Assembly (NCBI RefSeq): GCF_016613415.1 | Contig: NZ_JACWCT010000156.1 | Coordinates: 16,905-80,904, forward strand | DNA: 64,000 nt | Direction of reading: 5' to 3' | Source: Methylobacterium ajmalii | Lineage (GTDB): Bacteria > Pseudomonadota > Alphaproteobacteria > Rhizobiales > Beijerinckiaceae | In this document: positions 8,137 to 17,472 of the stretch, in pieces | How positions within the stretch are numbered: the first letter of the stretch is position 1 | Layout of the letters: every line of letters starts with the position of its first letter | Made by a program: the position numbers and the translations under genes | Notes under the pieces: generated by a model | Seen by the model: the letters and a program-made list of their open reading frames with translations, nothing else | Told to the model about the DNA's origin: nothing | Databases searched by the model: none

Positions 8137-9450
8137 ATGATCGAAGACACGCTCGCCCCGATCGAGACCCCGGCCGCCCCCGCCATGCGCGAGGTGAAGC
8201 TGCAGGATCTCAAGTCCAAGACCCCCACCGAGCTCCTGGCCTTTGCCGAGGAGGTCGAGGTCGAGAACGCCTCGACCATGCGCAAGCAGGAGCTGATGTT
8301 CGCGATCCTGAAGCAGCTCGCTGCCAAGGACGTCGAGATCATCGGTGCCGGCACCGTCGAGGTGCTGCAGGACGGCTTCGGCTTCCTGCGCTCCTCCGAC
8401 TCGAACTACCTGCCGGGCCCGGACGACATCTACATCTCGCCGACGCAGATCCGCCGCTTCGGCCTGCGCACCGGCGACACCGTCGAGGGGCCGATCCGGG
8501 GCCCGAAGGACGGCGAGCGCTACTTCGCGCTGCTCAAGGTCAACACCATCAACTTCGAGAACCCGGACAAGATCAAACACAAGGTCCATTTCGACAACCT
8601 GACGCCGCTGTTCCCGACGCAGCGCTTCAAGCTCGAACTGGCGGAGCCGACCCGCAAGGACTTCTCGCCCCGGATCATCGACATCGTCGCGCCGATCGGC
8701 AAGGGCCAGCGCGCCCTGATCGTGGCGCCGCCGCGCACCGGCAAGACGGTGCTGATGCAGAACATCGCCCAGTCGATCACCCTGAACCACCCCGAGTGCT
8801 ACCTCATCGTCCTGCTCATCGACGAGCGGCCGGAAGAGGTCACCGACATGCAGCGCTCGGTGAAGGGTGAGGTCATCGCCTCGACCTTCGACGAGCCGGC
8901 GACCCGCCACGTCCAGGTCGCCGAGATGGTGATCGAGAAGGCCAAGCGCCTCGTCGAGCATGGCCGCGACGTCGTCATCCTGCTCGACTCGATCACGCGG
9001 CTGGGCCGCGCCTACAACACCGTGGTGCCGTCCTCCGGCAAGGTGCTGACCGGCGGTGTCGATGCCAACGCCCTGCAGCGGCCCAAGCGCTTCTTCGGCG
9101 CCGCCCGCAACATCGAGGAGGGTGGCTCGCTCTCGATCATTGCCACCGCGCTGATCGACACCGGCTCCCGCATGGACGAGGTGATCTTCGAGGAGTTCAA
9201 GGGCACCGGCAACTCCGAGATCATCCTGGACCGCAAGGTCTCCGACAAGCGCATCTTCCCGGCGATCGACATCACCCGCTCGGGCACCCGCAAGGAGGAG
9301 CTGCTGGTCCCGCCGGACGCGCTCAAGAAGACCTACGTGCTGCGCCGCATCCTCAACCCGATGGGCGTCACCGACGCGATCGAGTTCCTGCTCGACAAGC
9401 TGCGCCAGACCAAGAGCAACGGCGACTTCTTCGACTCGATGAACACCTGA
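8137..9450 (+). CDS. rho: Transcription termination factor Rho
   Basis: Hexameric RNA-dependent ATPase/helicase that ends untranslated transcripts. 437 residues. Starting from MREVKLQDLKSKTPTELLAFAEE (codon 17), the sequence shows the Rho N-terminal fold, the cold-shock-type RNA-binding segment (QDGFGFLRSSDSNYLPGPDD), the Walker A PPRTGKT, the Walker B segment YLIVLLIDERPEEV and the Q/R-loop region GGVDANALQRPKRFFGAARN. The start could also be the ATG at 8185, which matches the shortest homologues; 8137 is the first ATG in frame. The gene is alone between its own promoter and a canonical terminator. Confidence 0.97.
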   Translation: MIEDTLAPIETPAAPAMREVKLQDLKSKTPTELLAFAEEVEVENASTMRKQELMFAILKQLAAKDVEIIGAGTVEVLQDGFGFLRSSDSNYLPGPDDIYISPTQIRRFGLRTGDTVEGPIRGPKDGERYFALLKVNTINFENPDKIKHKVHFDNLTPLFPTQRFKLELAEPTRKDFSPRIIDIVAPIGKGQRALIVAPPRTGKTVLMQNIAQSITLNHPECYLIVLLIDERPEEVTDMQRSVKGEVIASTFDEPATRHVQVAEMVIEKAKRLVEHGRDVVILLDSITRLGRAYNTVVPSSGKVLTGGVDANALQRPKRFFGAARNIEEGGSLSIIATALIDTGSRMDEVIFEEFKGTGNSEIILDRKVSDKRIFPAIDITRSGTRKEELLVPPDALKKTYVLRRILNPMGVTDAIEFLLDKLRQTKSNGDFFDSMNT

Positions 9451-9486
9451 TCCGGCCCCTTCGGTCGCAGTCGTCAAACTCGCGCG

Positions 9487-9512
9487 CGGCGCCCCGAGAG
9501 GGGCGCCGTTTT
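9487..9512 (+). terminator. Rho-independent terminator after rho
   Basis: A perfect 9-bp stem CGGCGCCCC (9487-9495 with 9500-9508) with a GAGA tetraloop, followed directly by TTTT. This is one of the cleanest intrinsic terminators in the window. Confidence 0.85.
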
Positions 9513-9834
9513 CGTATCCAGCCCCGCTCCCGGACACCGCATCCCGCGGCTCGGATGCCCGCACGTGGCACCCCGGCGGGTGGGTGGCCGGCGACAAAGG
9601 TCTTCGCCCGGAGGGGCCCGAGTTCGACGCCTGCTTGCGTGCACCCGTCTCCGCCTGGCCGGGGTCCGGCACCGGGCAGGCCACGGTATCGCGGGCTCCG
9701 CACGGAGGCGGCACTGTGCTCCGGCTGTCGACGCAGTGAGCAAGACGCCGCCCGTCCCGATCCGTTCGGCGGCAAGACCGGATCGTGCTAGCCACGGCGC
9801 CACCCTTTTCGATGCCCCCTCCCCCGATCACCCG
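9513..9834. other. Intergenic region rho-mnmE
   Basis: About 320 bases with no convincing gene on either strand. I looked for DnaA boxes and an AT-rich unwinding tract, because this neighbourhood is near the replication origin in relatives, and saw neither. The mnmE promoter is expected here but is not recognisable. Confidence 0.5.
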
Positions 9835-11148
9835 ATGCTCGCGCCCGACACCATCTTCGCCCCCGCCACCGGCTACGGCCGTACCGCCGTCGCTGTCGTG
9901 CGGATCAGCGGCCCGCAGGCCGGCCCCGCCCTCGCGGCGCTGATCCGGACCCCGCTGCCGCCGGCGCGCCGCCTCGCCCTGCGCACCCTGCGCGAGCCGG
10001 AGACCGGGGAGATCCTCGATCAGGCCCTCGTCGCGTGGCTGCCCGGCCCCGGTACCGCAACCGGAGAGGACATGGTCGAGCTGCACCTGCATGGCGGCCC
10101 GGCGGTCCGTGCGGCGGCTCTGCGCAGCCTCGGCGCACGGCCGGGCCTGGTGCCGGCCGAGCCCGGTGCCTTCACCCGGCGGGCCTTCCTCAACGGCCGG
10201 ATGGACCTTACCGCCGTCGAGGGACTGGCCGACCTGATCGAGGCCGAGACCGAGGCGCAGCGGCGCCAGGCCGTGCGCCAGCTCGATGGGGCGCTGGGCC
10301 GGGCGGTCGAACGCTGGCGCGACACGCTGCTTGATGTGCTCGCCGGCACCGAGGCCGCCCTCGATTTCTCTGACGAGGGCGATGTCGACGATGAAGCCCT
10401 GACCGCCTCGGGCTGCATCGCGGCCGCGCGGGTGCGGGACGAGATCCGCGCCGTCCTCGCCGATGGCCGGCGAGGCGAGCGGTTGCGGGAAGGTTTTACG
10501 GTCGTGCTCGCCGGCGCGCCCAATGCCGGCAAGTCGACCCTGCTCAACGCGCTGGCCCGGCGCGACGTGGCGATCGTCTCGGAGGTTCCGGGCACCACCC
10601 GGGACGCGATCGAGGTACGCTGCGATCTCAGCGGGCTGCCGGTGCTGCTGGTCGATACCGCCGGCCTGCGCGAGACCAGCGACGCGATCGAGGTCGAGGG
10701 CGTCGCCCGCAGTCGTCGCCGCATCGAGCAGGCCGACCTCGTCCTCTGGCTGCGCGAGCCGGGCGGAGCCGAGCCCCCTGCCCTTCCGGTTCCTTTCCGC
10801 GTGGTTTCGACCAAGCGAGACGTGCCGGGAGACCGGATGGAGGGCGAGATTGCGATCTCGGCGCGGACGGGGGACGGGGTCGATCGTCTCCTGAGCGAGA
10901 TCGAGCGTGAAGCCGCGACCTCGCTCGGAAGCGGCGACGCCCTGGTCACCCGCGAACGTCAGCGTCTCGCACTCGAAGCCTGCATGCGCCATCTCGACAG
11001 GGTGGCAGCTCACGGTGACACCCTGCCGGCGGAACTGGTCGCGGAGGATCTGCGCCTCGCGGTCCGCGCCCTCGGCGAGGTCGCCGGTCGGGTGGGCGTC
11101 GAGGAAATGCTGGACCGGCTCTTTGCCGGGTTCTGCATCGGCAAGTAG
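9835..11148 (+). CDS. mnmE: tRNA uridine-5-carboxymethylaminomethyl GTPase MnmE (TrmE)
   Basis: With MnmG it installs the (carboxymethyl)aminomethyl group on U34 of certain tRNAs. 437 residues. The N-terminal folate-binding domain starts MLAPDTIFAPATGYGRTAVAVVRISG. The embedded G domain has G1 GAPNAGKST, G2 PGTTRD and G3 DTAGLRET. G4 appears as STKRD instead of NKxD, a variant to note but one found in related bacteria. The C-terminus ends FCIGK, supplying the essential cysteine. The frame is open far upstream; this ATG matches the family start. mnmG follows 95 bases later with a parS-like site between. Confidence 0.96.
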   Translation: MLAPDTIFAPATGYGRTAVAVVRISGPQAGPALAALIRTPLPPARRLALRTLREPETGEILDQALVAWLPGPGTATGEDMVELHLHGGPAVRAAALRSLGARPGLVPAEPGAFTRRAFLNGRMDLTAVEGLADLIEAETEAQRRQAVRQLDGALGRAVERWRDTLLDVLAGTEAALDFSDEGDVDDEALTASGCIAAARVRDEIRAVLADGRRGERLREGFTVVLAGAPNAGKSTLLNALARRDVAIVSEVPGTTRDAIEVRCDLSGLPVLLVDTAGLRETSDAIEVEGVARSRRRIEQADLVLWLREPGGAEPPALPVPFRVVSTKRDVPGDRMEGEIAISARTGDGVDRLLSEIEREAATSLGSGDALVTRERQRLALEACMRHLDRVAAHGDTLPAELVAEDLRLAVRALGEVAGRVGVEEMLDRLFAGFCIGK

Positions 11149-11172
11149 CCTTCTCGCCACCGGTCCCGCGGA

Positions 11173-11188
11173 GTTTTCACGTGAAACG
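11173..11188. other. parS-like ParB binding site upstream of mnmG
   Basis: GTTTTCACGTGAAACG contains the intact 12-base palindromic core TTTCACGTGAAA of the bacterial parS consensus (TGTTTCACGTGAAACA). It lies in the mnmE-mnmG intergenic gap, 2.6 kb upstream of parA. The same 16-mer recurs at 18275. Confidence 0.75.
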
Positions 11189-11243
11189 CGCGTGGCGCCG
11201 ACAGGATGATTGACGTTGCCGGTCGGCGCCCCCTAATCACCCC

Positions 11244-13124
11244 ATGCACAGAGATGATTCCTCCTTCGACGTGATCGTCGTCGGCGGTGGGCATGCGGGC
11301 GCCGAGGCGGCCGCCGCCGCCGCGCGTTACGGGGCCCGCACCGCCCTGGTAACCCATCGCCGCGACACGCTCGGGGCGATGTCCTGTAACCCGGCCATCG
11401 GCGGCCTCGGCAAGGGTCACCTCGTCCGCGAAGTCGATGCCCTCGACGGGCTGATGGGCCGGGTCGCCGACCGCGCCGGTATCCAGTTCCGGCTACTGAA
11501 CCGCCGCAAGGGCCCGGCGGTACGCGGGCCCCGCACCCAGGCCGACCGCAAGCTCTACGCCCGGGCGATGCGGGCGGCGCTCCCCGAAACCCCGAACCTG
11601 ACCATCGTCGAGGGCGAGGTCGCCGACCTGACCGTCGTCGACGGACGAGTCGCCGGCGCCGTGCTGACGGACGGCCGTGCCCTCCCCTGCCGCGCCGTCG
11701 TCCTGACCACCGGGACCTTCCTGCGTGGCCTGATCCATATCGGCGAGGTGACCATGCCGGCCGGCCGCATCGGCGAGGCGCCGGCGCTCGGCCTGTCGGC
11801 GACCCTCGATCGGTACGGCTTCGCGCTGGGCCGCCTCAAGACCGGGACACCGCCGCGCCTCGACGGCCGCACGATCGACTGGCATGGCATCGACAAGCAG
11901 GCCGCCGACGACGAGCCGGTGCCGTTCTCGACCCTGACCACGCGCATCACGACGCCCCAGATCGAGTGTGGTGTCACCCGCACCGGCCAGGCGGCGCACG
12001 ACCTGATCCGCGCCAACCTGCACCGCTCGGCGATGTATTCCGGCGGCATCACCAGCCGCGGGCCGCGCTACTGCCCGTCGATCGAGGACAAGGTCGTGCG
12101 GTTCGGCGACCGTGACGGTCACCAGATCTTCCTCGAGCCGGAAGGCCTCGACGACCCGACAGTCTACCCGAACGGCATCTCGACCTCCCTGCCAGAAGAG
12201 GTGCAGCACGGCATCGTCCGCCTGCTGCCCGGCTGCGAGCGGGCGGTGATCCTGCGCCCCGGCTACGCGATCGAGTACGATTACGTCGATCCGCGCGAGC
12301 TCGACCCGACGCTCCAGGCGCGCCGCATCGCCGGCCTGTTCCTCGCGGGCCAGATCAACGGCACCACTGGCTACGAGGAGGCGGCCGGCCAGGGGCTGGT
12401 TGCCGGTCTCAACGCCGCCCGTCTGGCGGGCCAGGCCGACCTCGCGGTGTTCGACCGGGCCGAGTCGTATATCGGCGTGATGATCGACGACCTCGTGACC
12501 CACGGGGTCAGCGAGCCCTACCGGATGTTCACCTCGCGCTCCGAGTACCGGCTCAGCCTGCGGGTCGACAATGCCGATGAACGCTTGACCGGCCGTGGCA
12601 TAGGGCTCGGTTGCGTTTCGGCGGGGCGGGCCGCCCACCATGCCGCGCGGCAGGACGCCTTGGAGCAGGCTCGCCAGATGCTCGACGATCTCAGCCTGAC
12701 CCCGACCGAGGCCGAGCGCCACGGCATCGTGCTGAACCGCGACGGCATCCGCCGGTCCGCCTTCCAGCTCCTGTCCTACCCGGAGATCGGGTGGGAGCGG
12801 CTCGCCGCGGTCTGGCCCCAGCTTGCCGCGATCCCCCCTGCCCTCGCCGAGCGGGTGTGTACCGACGCGACCTACGCGGTCTATCTCGACCGGCAAAAAG
12901 CGGATATCGCGGCGTTCCGGCGCGACGAGGCGGTGACCCTGCCGGACCATCTCGATTACGGCGGTATCGCCGGCCTGTCGAACGAGCTGCGGTTGAAGCT
13001 CGACAAGGTCCGCCCCCTCACCCTCGGACAGGCGGCACGGATCGAGGGCGTGACCCCGGCGGCGCTGACCCTGCTGGCGGCGCATGCCCGCCGTACTCCC
13101 TCCCTACAGGTTTCGGCTGAATGA
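11244..13124 (+). CDS. mnmG: tRNA uridine-5-carboxymethylaminomethyl synthesis enzyme MnmG (GidA)
   Basis: FAD-dependent partner of MnmE in wobble-uridine modification. 626 residues. The N-terminal dinucleotide-binding motif is DVIVVGGGHAGAEAA. The GidA signature follows (GAMSCNPAIGGLGKGHLVREVDAL), then GPAVRGPRTQADR, KTGTPPRLDGRT and FLAGQINGTTGYEEAAGQG. The C-terminal segment carries the MnmE-interacting helical region. The stop overlaps the rsmG start by four bases (ATGA), so rsmG is translationally coupled. Confidence 0.97.
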   Translation: MHRDDSSFDVIVVGGGHAGAEAAAAAARYGARTALVTHRRDTLGAMSCNPAIGGLGKGHLVREVDALDGLMGRVADRAGIQFRLLNRRKGPAVRGPRTQADRKLYARAMRAALPETPNLTIVEGEVADLTVVDGRVAGAVLTDGRALPCRAVVLTTGTFLRGLIHIGEVTMPAGRIGEAPALGLSATLDRYGFALGRLKTGTPPRLDGRTIDWHGIDKQAADDEPVPFSTLTTRITTPQIECGVTRTGQAAHDLIRANLHRSAMYSGGITSRGPRYCPSIEDKVVRFGDRDGHQIFLEPEGLDDPTVYPNGISTSLPEEVQHGIVRLLPGCERAVILRPGYAIEYDYVDPRELDPTLQARRIAGLFLAGQINGTTGYEEAAGQGLVAGLNAARLAGQADLAVFDRAESYIGVMIDDLVTHGVSEPYRMFTSRSEYRLSLRVDNADERLTGRGIGLGCVSAGRAAHHAARQDALEQARQMLDDLSLTPTEAERHGIVLNRDGIRRSAFQLLSYPEIGWERLAAVWPQLAAIPPALAERVCTDATYAVYLDRQKADIAAFRRDEAVTLPDHLDYGGIAGLSNELRLKLDKVRPLTLGQAARIEGVTPAALTLLAAHARRTPSLQVSAE

Positions 13125-13762
13125 AGACGTCCGCAGTCGGCCGCGATGCCGTCCTGCGCCAAGCCGGCGTTTCACGTGAAACAGCCGAGGCGCTCGACCT
13201 CTACGTCGCCCAGCTCACCCGCTGGCAATCGATCAAGAACCTCGTCGGTCCCTCCACGCTGGCGGAGGTCTGGACCCGCCACGTCGCCGATTCGCTTCAG
13301 CTCCTGGCGCTCGCGCCCGATGCGACGCGCTGGCTCGACCTCGGCAGCGGGGCCGGCATCCCGGGCCTGATCCTGGCGATTGCCGGGCGCGATCGGCCGG
13401 GCTTCCACGTCGACCTCGTCGAGAGCAACGGCCGCAAGGGCGCGTTCCTGCAGGAGACCGCGCGGCTCACCGGCGCAGCGGCCAAGATCCATGTCGCGCG
13501 GATCGAGACGGTGATCGGCGGGTTCACCGAAACGCAAATCGTCACCGCCCGGGCGCTGGCGCCGCTGTCCCAGCTCCTCGCCTGGACCGCCCCGCTGTTG
13601 AAAAACGGCGCCACGGGGCTTTTTCCGAAAGGCCGTGATGTCTTAACCGAATTGACCGAGGCCGAGGAAAGGTGGAGATTTGCCGCGGATCTGATCCCGA
13701 GTCGGACCGATTCTGATGCCAGGATCGTCCGCATCTCCAGTGTGAGCGGCCTTCTCCCATGA
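13121..13762 (+). CDS. rsmG: 16S rRNA (guanine-N7) methyltransferase RsmG (GidB)
   Basis: Methylates G527 of 16S rRNA with S-adenosylmethionine; loss gives low-level streptomycin resistance in other bacteria. 213 residues with the SAM-binding motif WLDLGSGAGIPGL and the following HVDLVESNGRKGAFLQE. It overlaps mnmG by four bases and parA by four bases, making a tightly coupled mnmG-rsmG-parA unit. A parS-like site lies inside its coding sequence near codon 17, where it encodes VSRET. Confidence 0.96.
   Translation: MKTSAVGRDAVLRQAGVSRETAEALDLYVAQLTRWQSIKNLVGPSTLAEVWTRHVADSLQLLALAPDATRWLDLGSGAGIPGLILAIAGRDRPGFHVDLVESNGRKGAFLQETARLTGAAAKIHVARIETVIGGFTETQIVTARALAPLSQLLAWTAPLLKNGATGLFPKGRDVLTELTEAEERWRFAADLIPSRTDSDARIVRISSVSGLLP
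13168..13183. other. parS-like ParB binding site inside rsmG
   Basis: CGTTTCACGTGAAACA differs from the 16-base parS consensus only in the first base, the best match in the window. It lies in the rsmG coding region about 0.6 kb upstream of parA. Confidence 0.85.
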
Positions 13763-14607
13763 TCGCGGAATCTCCCGAGGCGCAGGCCGGCGACAGCGCG
13801 CGGCCCCTGCGCATCATCGCGCTTGCCAACCAGAAGGGCGGCGTCGGCAAGACCACCACGGCGATCAATCTCGGCACGGCGCTCGCGGCGATCGGCGAGC
13901 GCGTGCTGATCATCGATCTCGACCCGCAGGGCAACGCCTCGACAGGCCTCGGCATCGACCGGCGCCAGCGGCGCCTGTCGACCTACGACGTGCTGGCCGG
14001 CGAAGCGCCCCTGGCGGAGGCGGTGCAGGCTACCGCCGTCCCGCGCCTGTCCTTGGTTCCCTCGACCATGGATCTCCTCGGTCTCGAGATGGCGATGGCG
14101 AGCGCGACCGACCGGGCGCAGCGCCTGCGCCGGGCCCTCGAACCCCTCGACCGGGGCGAGATGCCGGAGGACCAGCGTTTCACCTACGTGCTGATCGACT
14201 GCCCGCCCTCCCTCAACCTGCTCACCCTCAACGCGCTCGCCGCGGCGCATGCGGTGCTGGTGCCGCTGCAATGCGAGTTCTTCGCCCTCGAAGGCCTGAG
14301 CCAGCTGCTGCGCACCGTCGAGCAGGTGAAGGGTGCCCTCAACCCGCGCCTGGCGATCCAGGGCGTGGTGCTGACGATGTTCGACCCGCGCAACAACCTG
14401 TCGGCCCAGGTCGTCGCCGACGTGCGCGAGTTCATGGGCGACAAGGTCTACGAGACCATGATCCCCCGCAACGTGCGCGTTTCCGAGGCGCCGTCGCACG
14501 GCAAGCCGGTGCTGCTCTACGACCTCAAATGCGCGGGGTCGCAGGCCTATCTGCGCCTCGCCTCGGAGGTCATCCAACGGGAAGGCCGCCTTCCGGCCGC
14601 CGCCTGA
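13759..14607 (+). CDS. parA: Chromosome partitioning ATPase ParA (Soj)
   Basis: Dynamic DNA-binding ATPase that moves ParB-parS complexes apart during chromosome segregation. 282 residues. The deviant Walker A is IIALANQKGGVGKTTTAINL; switch motifs DLDPQGNAS and the Walker B/switch II region VLIDCPPSLNLLT follow, with the ParA-type FALEGLSQLLRTVEQV. It has no N-terminal helix-turn-helix, so it is the chromosomal Soj type. The start overlaps the rsmG stop (ATGA), and parB follows after 26 bases. Confidence 0.97.
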   Translation: MIAESPEAQAGDSARPLRIIALANQKGGVGKTTTAINLGTALAAIGERVLIIDLDPQGNASTGLGIDRRQRRLSTYDVLAGEAPLAEAVQATAVPRLSLVPSTMDLLGLEMAMASATDRAQRLRRALEPLDRGEMPEDQRFTYVLIDCPPSLNLLTLNALAAAHAVLVPLQCEFFALEGLSQLLRTVEQVKGALNPRLAIQGVVLTMFDPRNNLSAQVVADVREFMGDKVYETMIPRNVRVSEAPSHGKPVLLYDLKCAGSQAYLRLASEVIQREGRLPAAA

Positions 14608-14633
14608 ATCGACGTAACGGAGTTGTTGAGAGG

Positions 14634-15542
14634 ATGAAGGGCATGGCGGAGGAGGGAGCGCGACCGCGCCTCGGGCGGGGTCTCGCGGCGCTGATCGGCG
14701 ATTTCGGCGAGGACATCCCGGCCGCCACGGAGAAGCCGAAGGCCGGGCAGCGGCGGGTTCCGATCGAGTTCCTGCGGCCGAACCCGCGTAACCCCCGCCG
14801 CCACTTCGCCGAGACCGAGCTCGAGGAGCTGTCGGCCTCGATCCGCACCCGCGGGGTGATCCAGCCGATCGTCGTGCGAGCGCTGGCCAACCTGCCGGAC
14901 GCGTTCGAGATCGTCGCCGGCGAGCGGCGCTGGCGGGCCGCGCAGCGCGCCGGCCTGCACGAGGTGCCGGTTGTCACGGTCGAGATCGACGACCGCACCT
15001 CGCTCGAATTCGCCATCCTAGAGAACGTCCAGCGCGCCGACCTGAACGCCATCGAGGAGGCGGCGGGCTACGAGCGGCTGATGAGCGAGTTCCGCTACAC
15101 CCAGACCGAGCTCGCCGAGATCATCGGCAAGAGCCGCAGCCATCTCGCCAACACGCTCCGCCTGCTGCAGCTGCCGCCCTCGGTCCAGGAGCACGTCGTC
15201 GACGGCAGCCTGACCGCGGGCCATGCCCGTGCGCTCCTGTCGGTCAAGGACCCGGAAGGCATCGCCCGCCGGGTGATCGAGGACGGAATGACGGTGCGCG
15301 AGGTCGAGGCACTCGCCGCCGGCGAGCAGGCCGGCACCGGGCCGCGCCCCGGCCGGCCGCGCAAGGCCACGGTCGAGAAGGACGCCGATACTCGCGCCCT
15401 GGAGCGCCGTCTCGAGGACGCCCTCGGCGTCGTGGTGTCGATCGACGCCAAGGGCGGCGGCGGGGAGGTGCGGCTGCGCTACGCCAGCCTCGACCAGCTC
15501 GACGGACTCTGCCGGCGGCTGGAAATGCAGATCGGCGAATGA
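14634..15542 (+). CDS. parB: Chromosome partitioning protein ParB (Spo0J)
   Basis: CTP-dependent DNA clamp that loads at parS and spreads. 302 residues. An N-terminal basic tail (RPRLGRGLAALIGDF) contacts ParA. The CTP-binding domain has RPNPRNPRRHF, RTRGVIQPIVVR and the GERRWRAAQRAGL box. The helix-turn-helix region (TELAEIIGKSRSHLANTLRLLQLP) reads parS, and the C-terminus dimerises. The start at 14634 gives the usual ParB N-terminus; ATG 14643 is an alternative. An intrinsic terminator ends the operon seven bases after the stop. Confidence 0.96.
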   Translation: MKGMAEEGARPRLGRGLAALIGDFGEDIPAATEKPKAGQRRVPIEFLRPNPRNPRRHFAETELEELSASIRTRGVIQPIVVRALANLPDAFEIVAGERRWRAAQRAGLHEVPVVTVEIDDRTSLEFAILENVQRADLNAIEEAAGYERLMSEFRYTQTELAEIIGKSRSHLANTLRLLQLPPSVQEHVVDGSLTAGHARALLSVKDPEGIARRVIEDGMTVREVEALAAGEQAGTGPRPGRPRKATVEKDADTRALERRLEDALGVVVSIDAKGGGGEVRLRYASLDQLDGLCRRLEMQIGE

Positions 15543-15548
15543 GGCGAG

Positions 15549-15576
15549 GGCCGGACCGGAACGGTCCGGCCTTTTT
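15549..15576 (+). terminator. Rho-independent terminator after parB
   Basis: A 10-bp stem GGCCGGACCG (15549-15558 with 15562-15571), three-base loop and TTTTT tail. It ends the mnmE-mnmG-rsmG-parA-parB run. Confidence 0.85.
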
Positions 15577-15688
15577 CGCGAGAGGCCGTCGCCTCATCCA
15601 CGGGCCGAGGATCTCGTTTCGGCGGGTGGAACGGGGATCCGCTGTTGCGGGACCGAATCGGCCGCCGCGACGAGGGGGGAGGGGGGCT

Positions 15689-16717
15689 TCACCCCCGCCG
15701 CGCCGCCTCGCTGGCGAGGCGCAGGAAGAGGTCGGCCGCGATGGCGTGCGAGAAGTCGCCGCCGGCTCGGCGGGCGCCCAGCACCGCGTCCTGCAGCAGC
15801 GTCACCGCCCTGCGCAAGGAGGCCGGGCTCCAGCGTGCGAGCTGCGTCTCGACAATGCGCTGGCGGCGGAAATGCAGGCCTCGCCAGCCCGACACCATCG
15901 CGCCCGGGCTCTTGCCCTCGCCGTCGAGACGGGTGGCGAGCAGCGTCAGCGCGTGGCGGAGCGCGGCGCCCAGCATCACCGAGGCATCCATGCCCTCGAT
16001 CTGGAAGCGGCGATAGCTGTGCTCGGTCTCGGCGATCCGCCCGGCGAAGGCGGCGTCGACCAGGGTGTTGAGCATCGAGCCCGAGACGTCGCTGCCGATC
16101 GCCTCGACATCCTCGATCCCGATCTCGCCCTGACCGCGAGCGTAGAGCGCCAGTTTCTCGATCTCGCCGAGGCTCGCCCGCCGGTCGCCGCCGAGGCCGG
16201 CGGCGAGGAGGTCGCGGGCGTCGCGGGTGATGCGCAGGTTGTCGGCCCGGAGCGTCCGGTCGATCAGGTCGGCGAGCGTGCCGGCATCGTCGGCGTAGCA
16301 GGGGATGGCGAGCGCCCGGGGCGAGCGCTCGCAGACCACCCGCAGGGGCGCCGACTTGGCGAGGTCGCCGGCCTCCACCACGATCCGGGTGTCGGTACCC
16401 TCCTGCTTGAGCGCGGCCTCGACCGCCGGGGCGTAGTTGCGGCTGCCGGGGCGCACCCAGACCGCCCGCTTGCCGCCGAACAGCCCGACCGTGGCGGCCT
16501 CGTCGACGAGGCGGCCGGGATCGCCCGCCAGCACGTCGCCGTCGAGCTTGACCAGGGCGAAGGGATCGGCGGGATCGTCCACCGCCTTCTCGGCGAGCAG
16601 GCGGGCGCGCTCGGCGACGAGGCCGGTATCCGGGCCATAGACCAGGATCACGGCGATGCGCGGGTCGGGGCCGCGGCGCAGCAGCCCCTCGACCTCGCCG
16701 GCCTTGACGGCGGTCAC
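15689..16717 (-). CDS. holA: DNA polymerase III subunit delta
   Basis: Clamp-loader subunit that opens the beta sliding clamp. 342 residues, normal for HolA. Recognisable parts are VILVYGPDTGLVAERARLL (degenerate P-loop region), the LFGGKRAVWVRPGSRNY segment, ADNLRITRDARDLLAAGLGGDRRASLGEIEKLALYA-type delta motifs and the C-terminal collar. It lies seven bases downstream of lptE on the same strand, the common alphaproteobacterial leuS-lptE-holA order. Confidence 0.93.
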   Translation of the reverse strand: MTAVKAGEVEGLLRRGPDPRIAVILVYGPDTGLVAERARLLAEKAVDDPADPFALVKLDGDVLAGDPGRLVDEAATVGLFGGKRAVWVRPGSRNYAPAVEAALKQEGTDTRIVVEAGDLAKSAPLRVVCERSPRALAIPCYADDAGTLADLIDRTLRADNLRITRDARDLLAAGLGGDRRASLGEIEKLALYARGQGEIGIEDVEAIGSDVSGSMLNTLVDAAFAGRIAETEHSYRRFQIEGMDASVMLGAALRHALTLLATRLDGEGKSPGAMVSGWRGLHFRRQRIVETQLARWSPASLRRAVTLLQDAVLGARRAGGDFSHAIAADLFLRLASEAARRG

Positions 16718-16724
16718 GACGCGC

Positions 16725-17273
16725 TCAGGGCTGGGTCGCCAGGATCGCGGCGACGCGGGTCTTGATCTGCTCGGAGAGGAGCTTGGCGAGCCGGATCTCG
16801 GCGTCGCGGGCGGCGCGCAGGCTGGCGAAGCGCTGGGACGAGCGGTCGTAGGTGGCGGTGCCCTGGGCCACGCCCTCGGTGAGGGTACGGTCGCCCGACA
16901 GCGTCTGGACCTTGTAGGCGGCGGTACCGAGCAGGGTCGCCGATTCCGCCCGCCCGGTGATCGAGCTGACGATCGGGGTCTGCACCGTCTCGCTGGCGGT
17001 GAGCGTCAGGCGGTACTTCTTGTCCGAGGGCTGGCCCGAGCCGTCGAGGTCGAACACCAGCTCGCTGCGCAGGTAGTGGCCGAGGCGTTCCTGGCCCTGG
17101 GCGGTCTTGGCCGGGTCGACCTGGATCGAGGCCAGCACGGCGCTCAAGGGGGCGCCGGACGCGGTCGGCCCGTAGAGCGGGCGGAAGCAGGCCGAGAGGC
17201 CGAGCGCCAGGGTGGCGACGAGAGTGAGGTTCCGCGCCGTCTTCACCGTGCTGCCTGCCATGAAGCCTGTCAT
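16725..17273 (-). CDS. lptE: LPS-assembly lipoprotein LptE
   Basis: Outer-membrane lipoprotein that plugs and matures the LptD barrel during LPS export. About 182 residues. The N-terminal signal ends in the lipobox LGLSACF, so the mature protein starts at that cysteine and is lipidated. FRPLYGPTASG, common near the LptE N-terminus, follows directly. The start at 17273 (MTGFMAGS) has the better upstream purine stretch; ATG 17261 is also possible. It sits between leuS and holA on the same strand, with a hairpin separating it from leuS. Confidence 0.88.
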   Translation of the reverse strand: MTGFMAGSTVKTARNLTLVATLALGLSACFRPLYGPTASGAPLSAVLASIQVDPAKTAQGQERLGHYLRSELVFDLDGSGQPSDKKYRLTLTASETVQTPIVSSITGRAESATLLGTAAYKVQTLSGDRTLTEGVAQGTATYDRSSQRFASLRAARDAEIRLAKLLSEQIKTRVAAILATQP

Positions 17274-17472
17274 GAAGGTTCGTCCTGCCGCCACACGTCC
17301 CGTTACCGCCCCGCCGGAGCTCTGCCAAGTGGCCGAGCACTCCCGGGGAGCACCCCGACGAATCCCGGCCTCGCGGGCCGTCAGGGTAGGGGTGGAGCCT
17401 AAAGAATTTCTGCGGCGACAGCAGGGCCGTGCCCCCCGATGGGAAAGAATAGCGGGGACGGCGCCGACGAAC

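Noticed and set aside
7840..9834. Replication origin near rho
   Set aside because: The neighbourhood is origin-proximal in relatives, but I saw no DnaA boxes or AT-rich unwinding element in the gaps before or after rho. The origin is probably outside the window.
10800..10830. MnmE G4 motif STKRD as a loss-of-function sign
   Set aside because: NKxD variants with Thr in the first position occur in related alphaproteobacteria, and all other MnmE motifs are intact.
7876..11160. Very long open frame (1094 codons) on the minus strand
   Set aside because: It lies antisense to rho and mnmE, has low-complexity composition typical of GC-rich shadows and matches no family.
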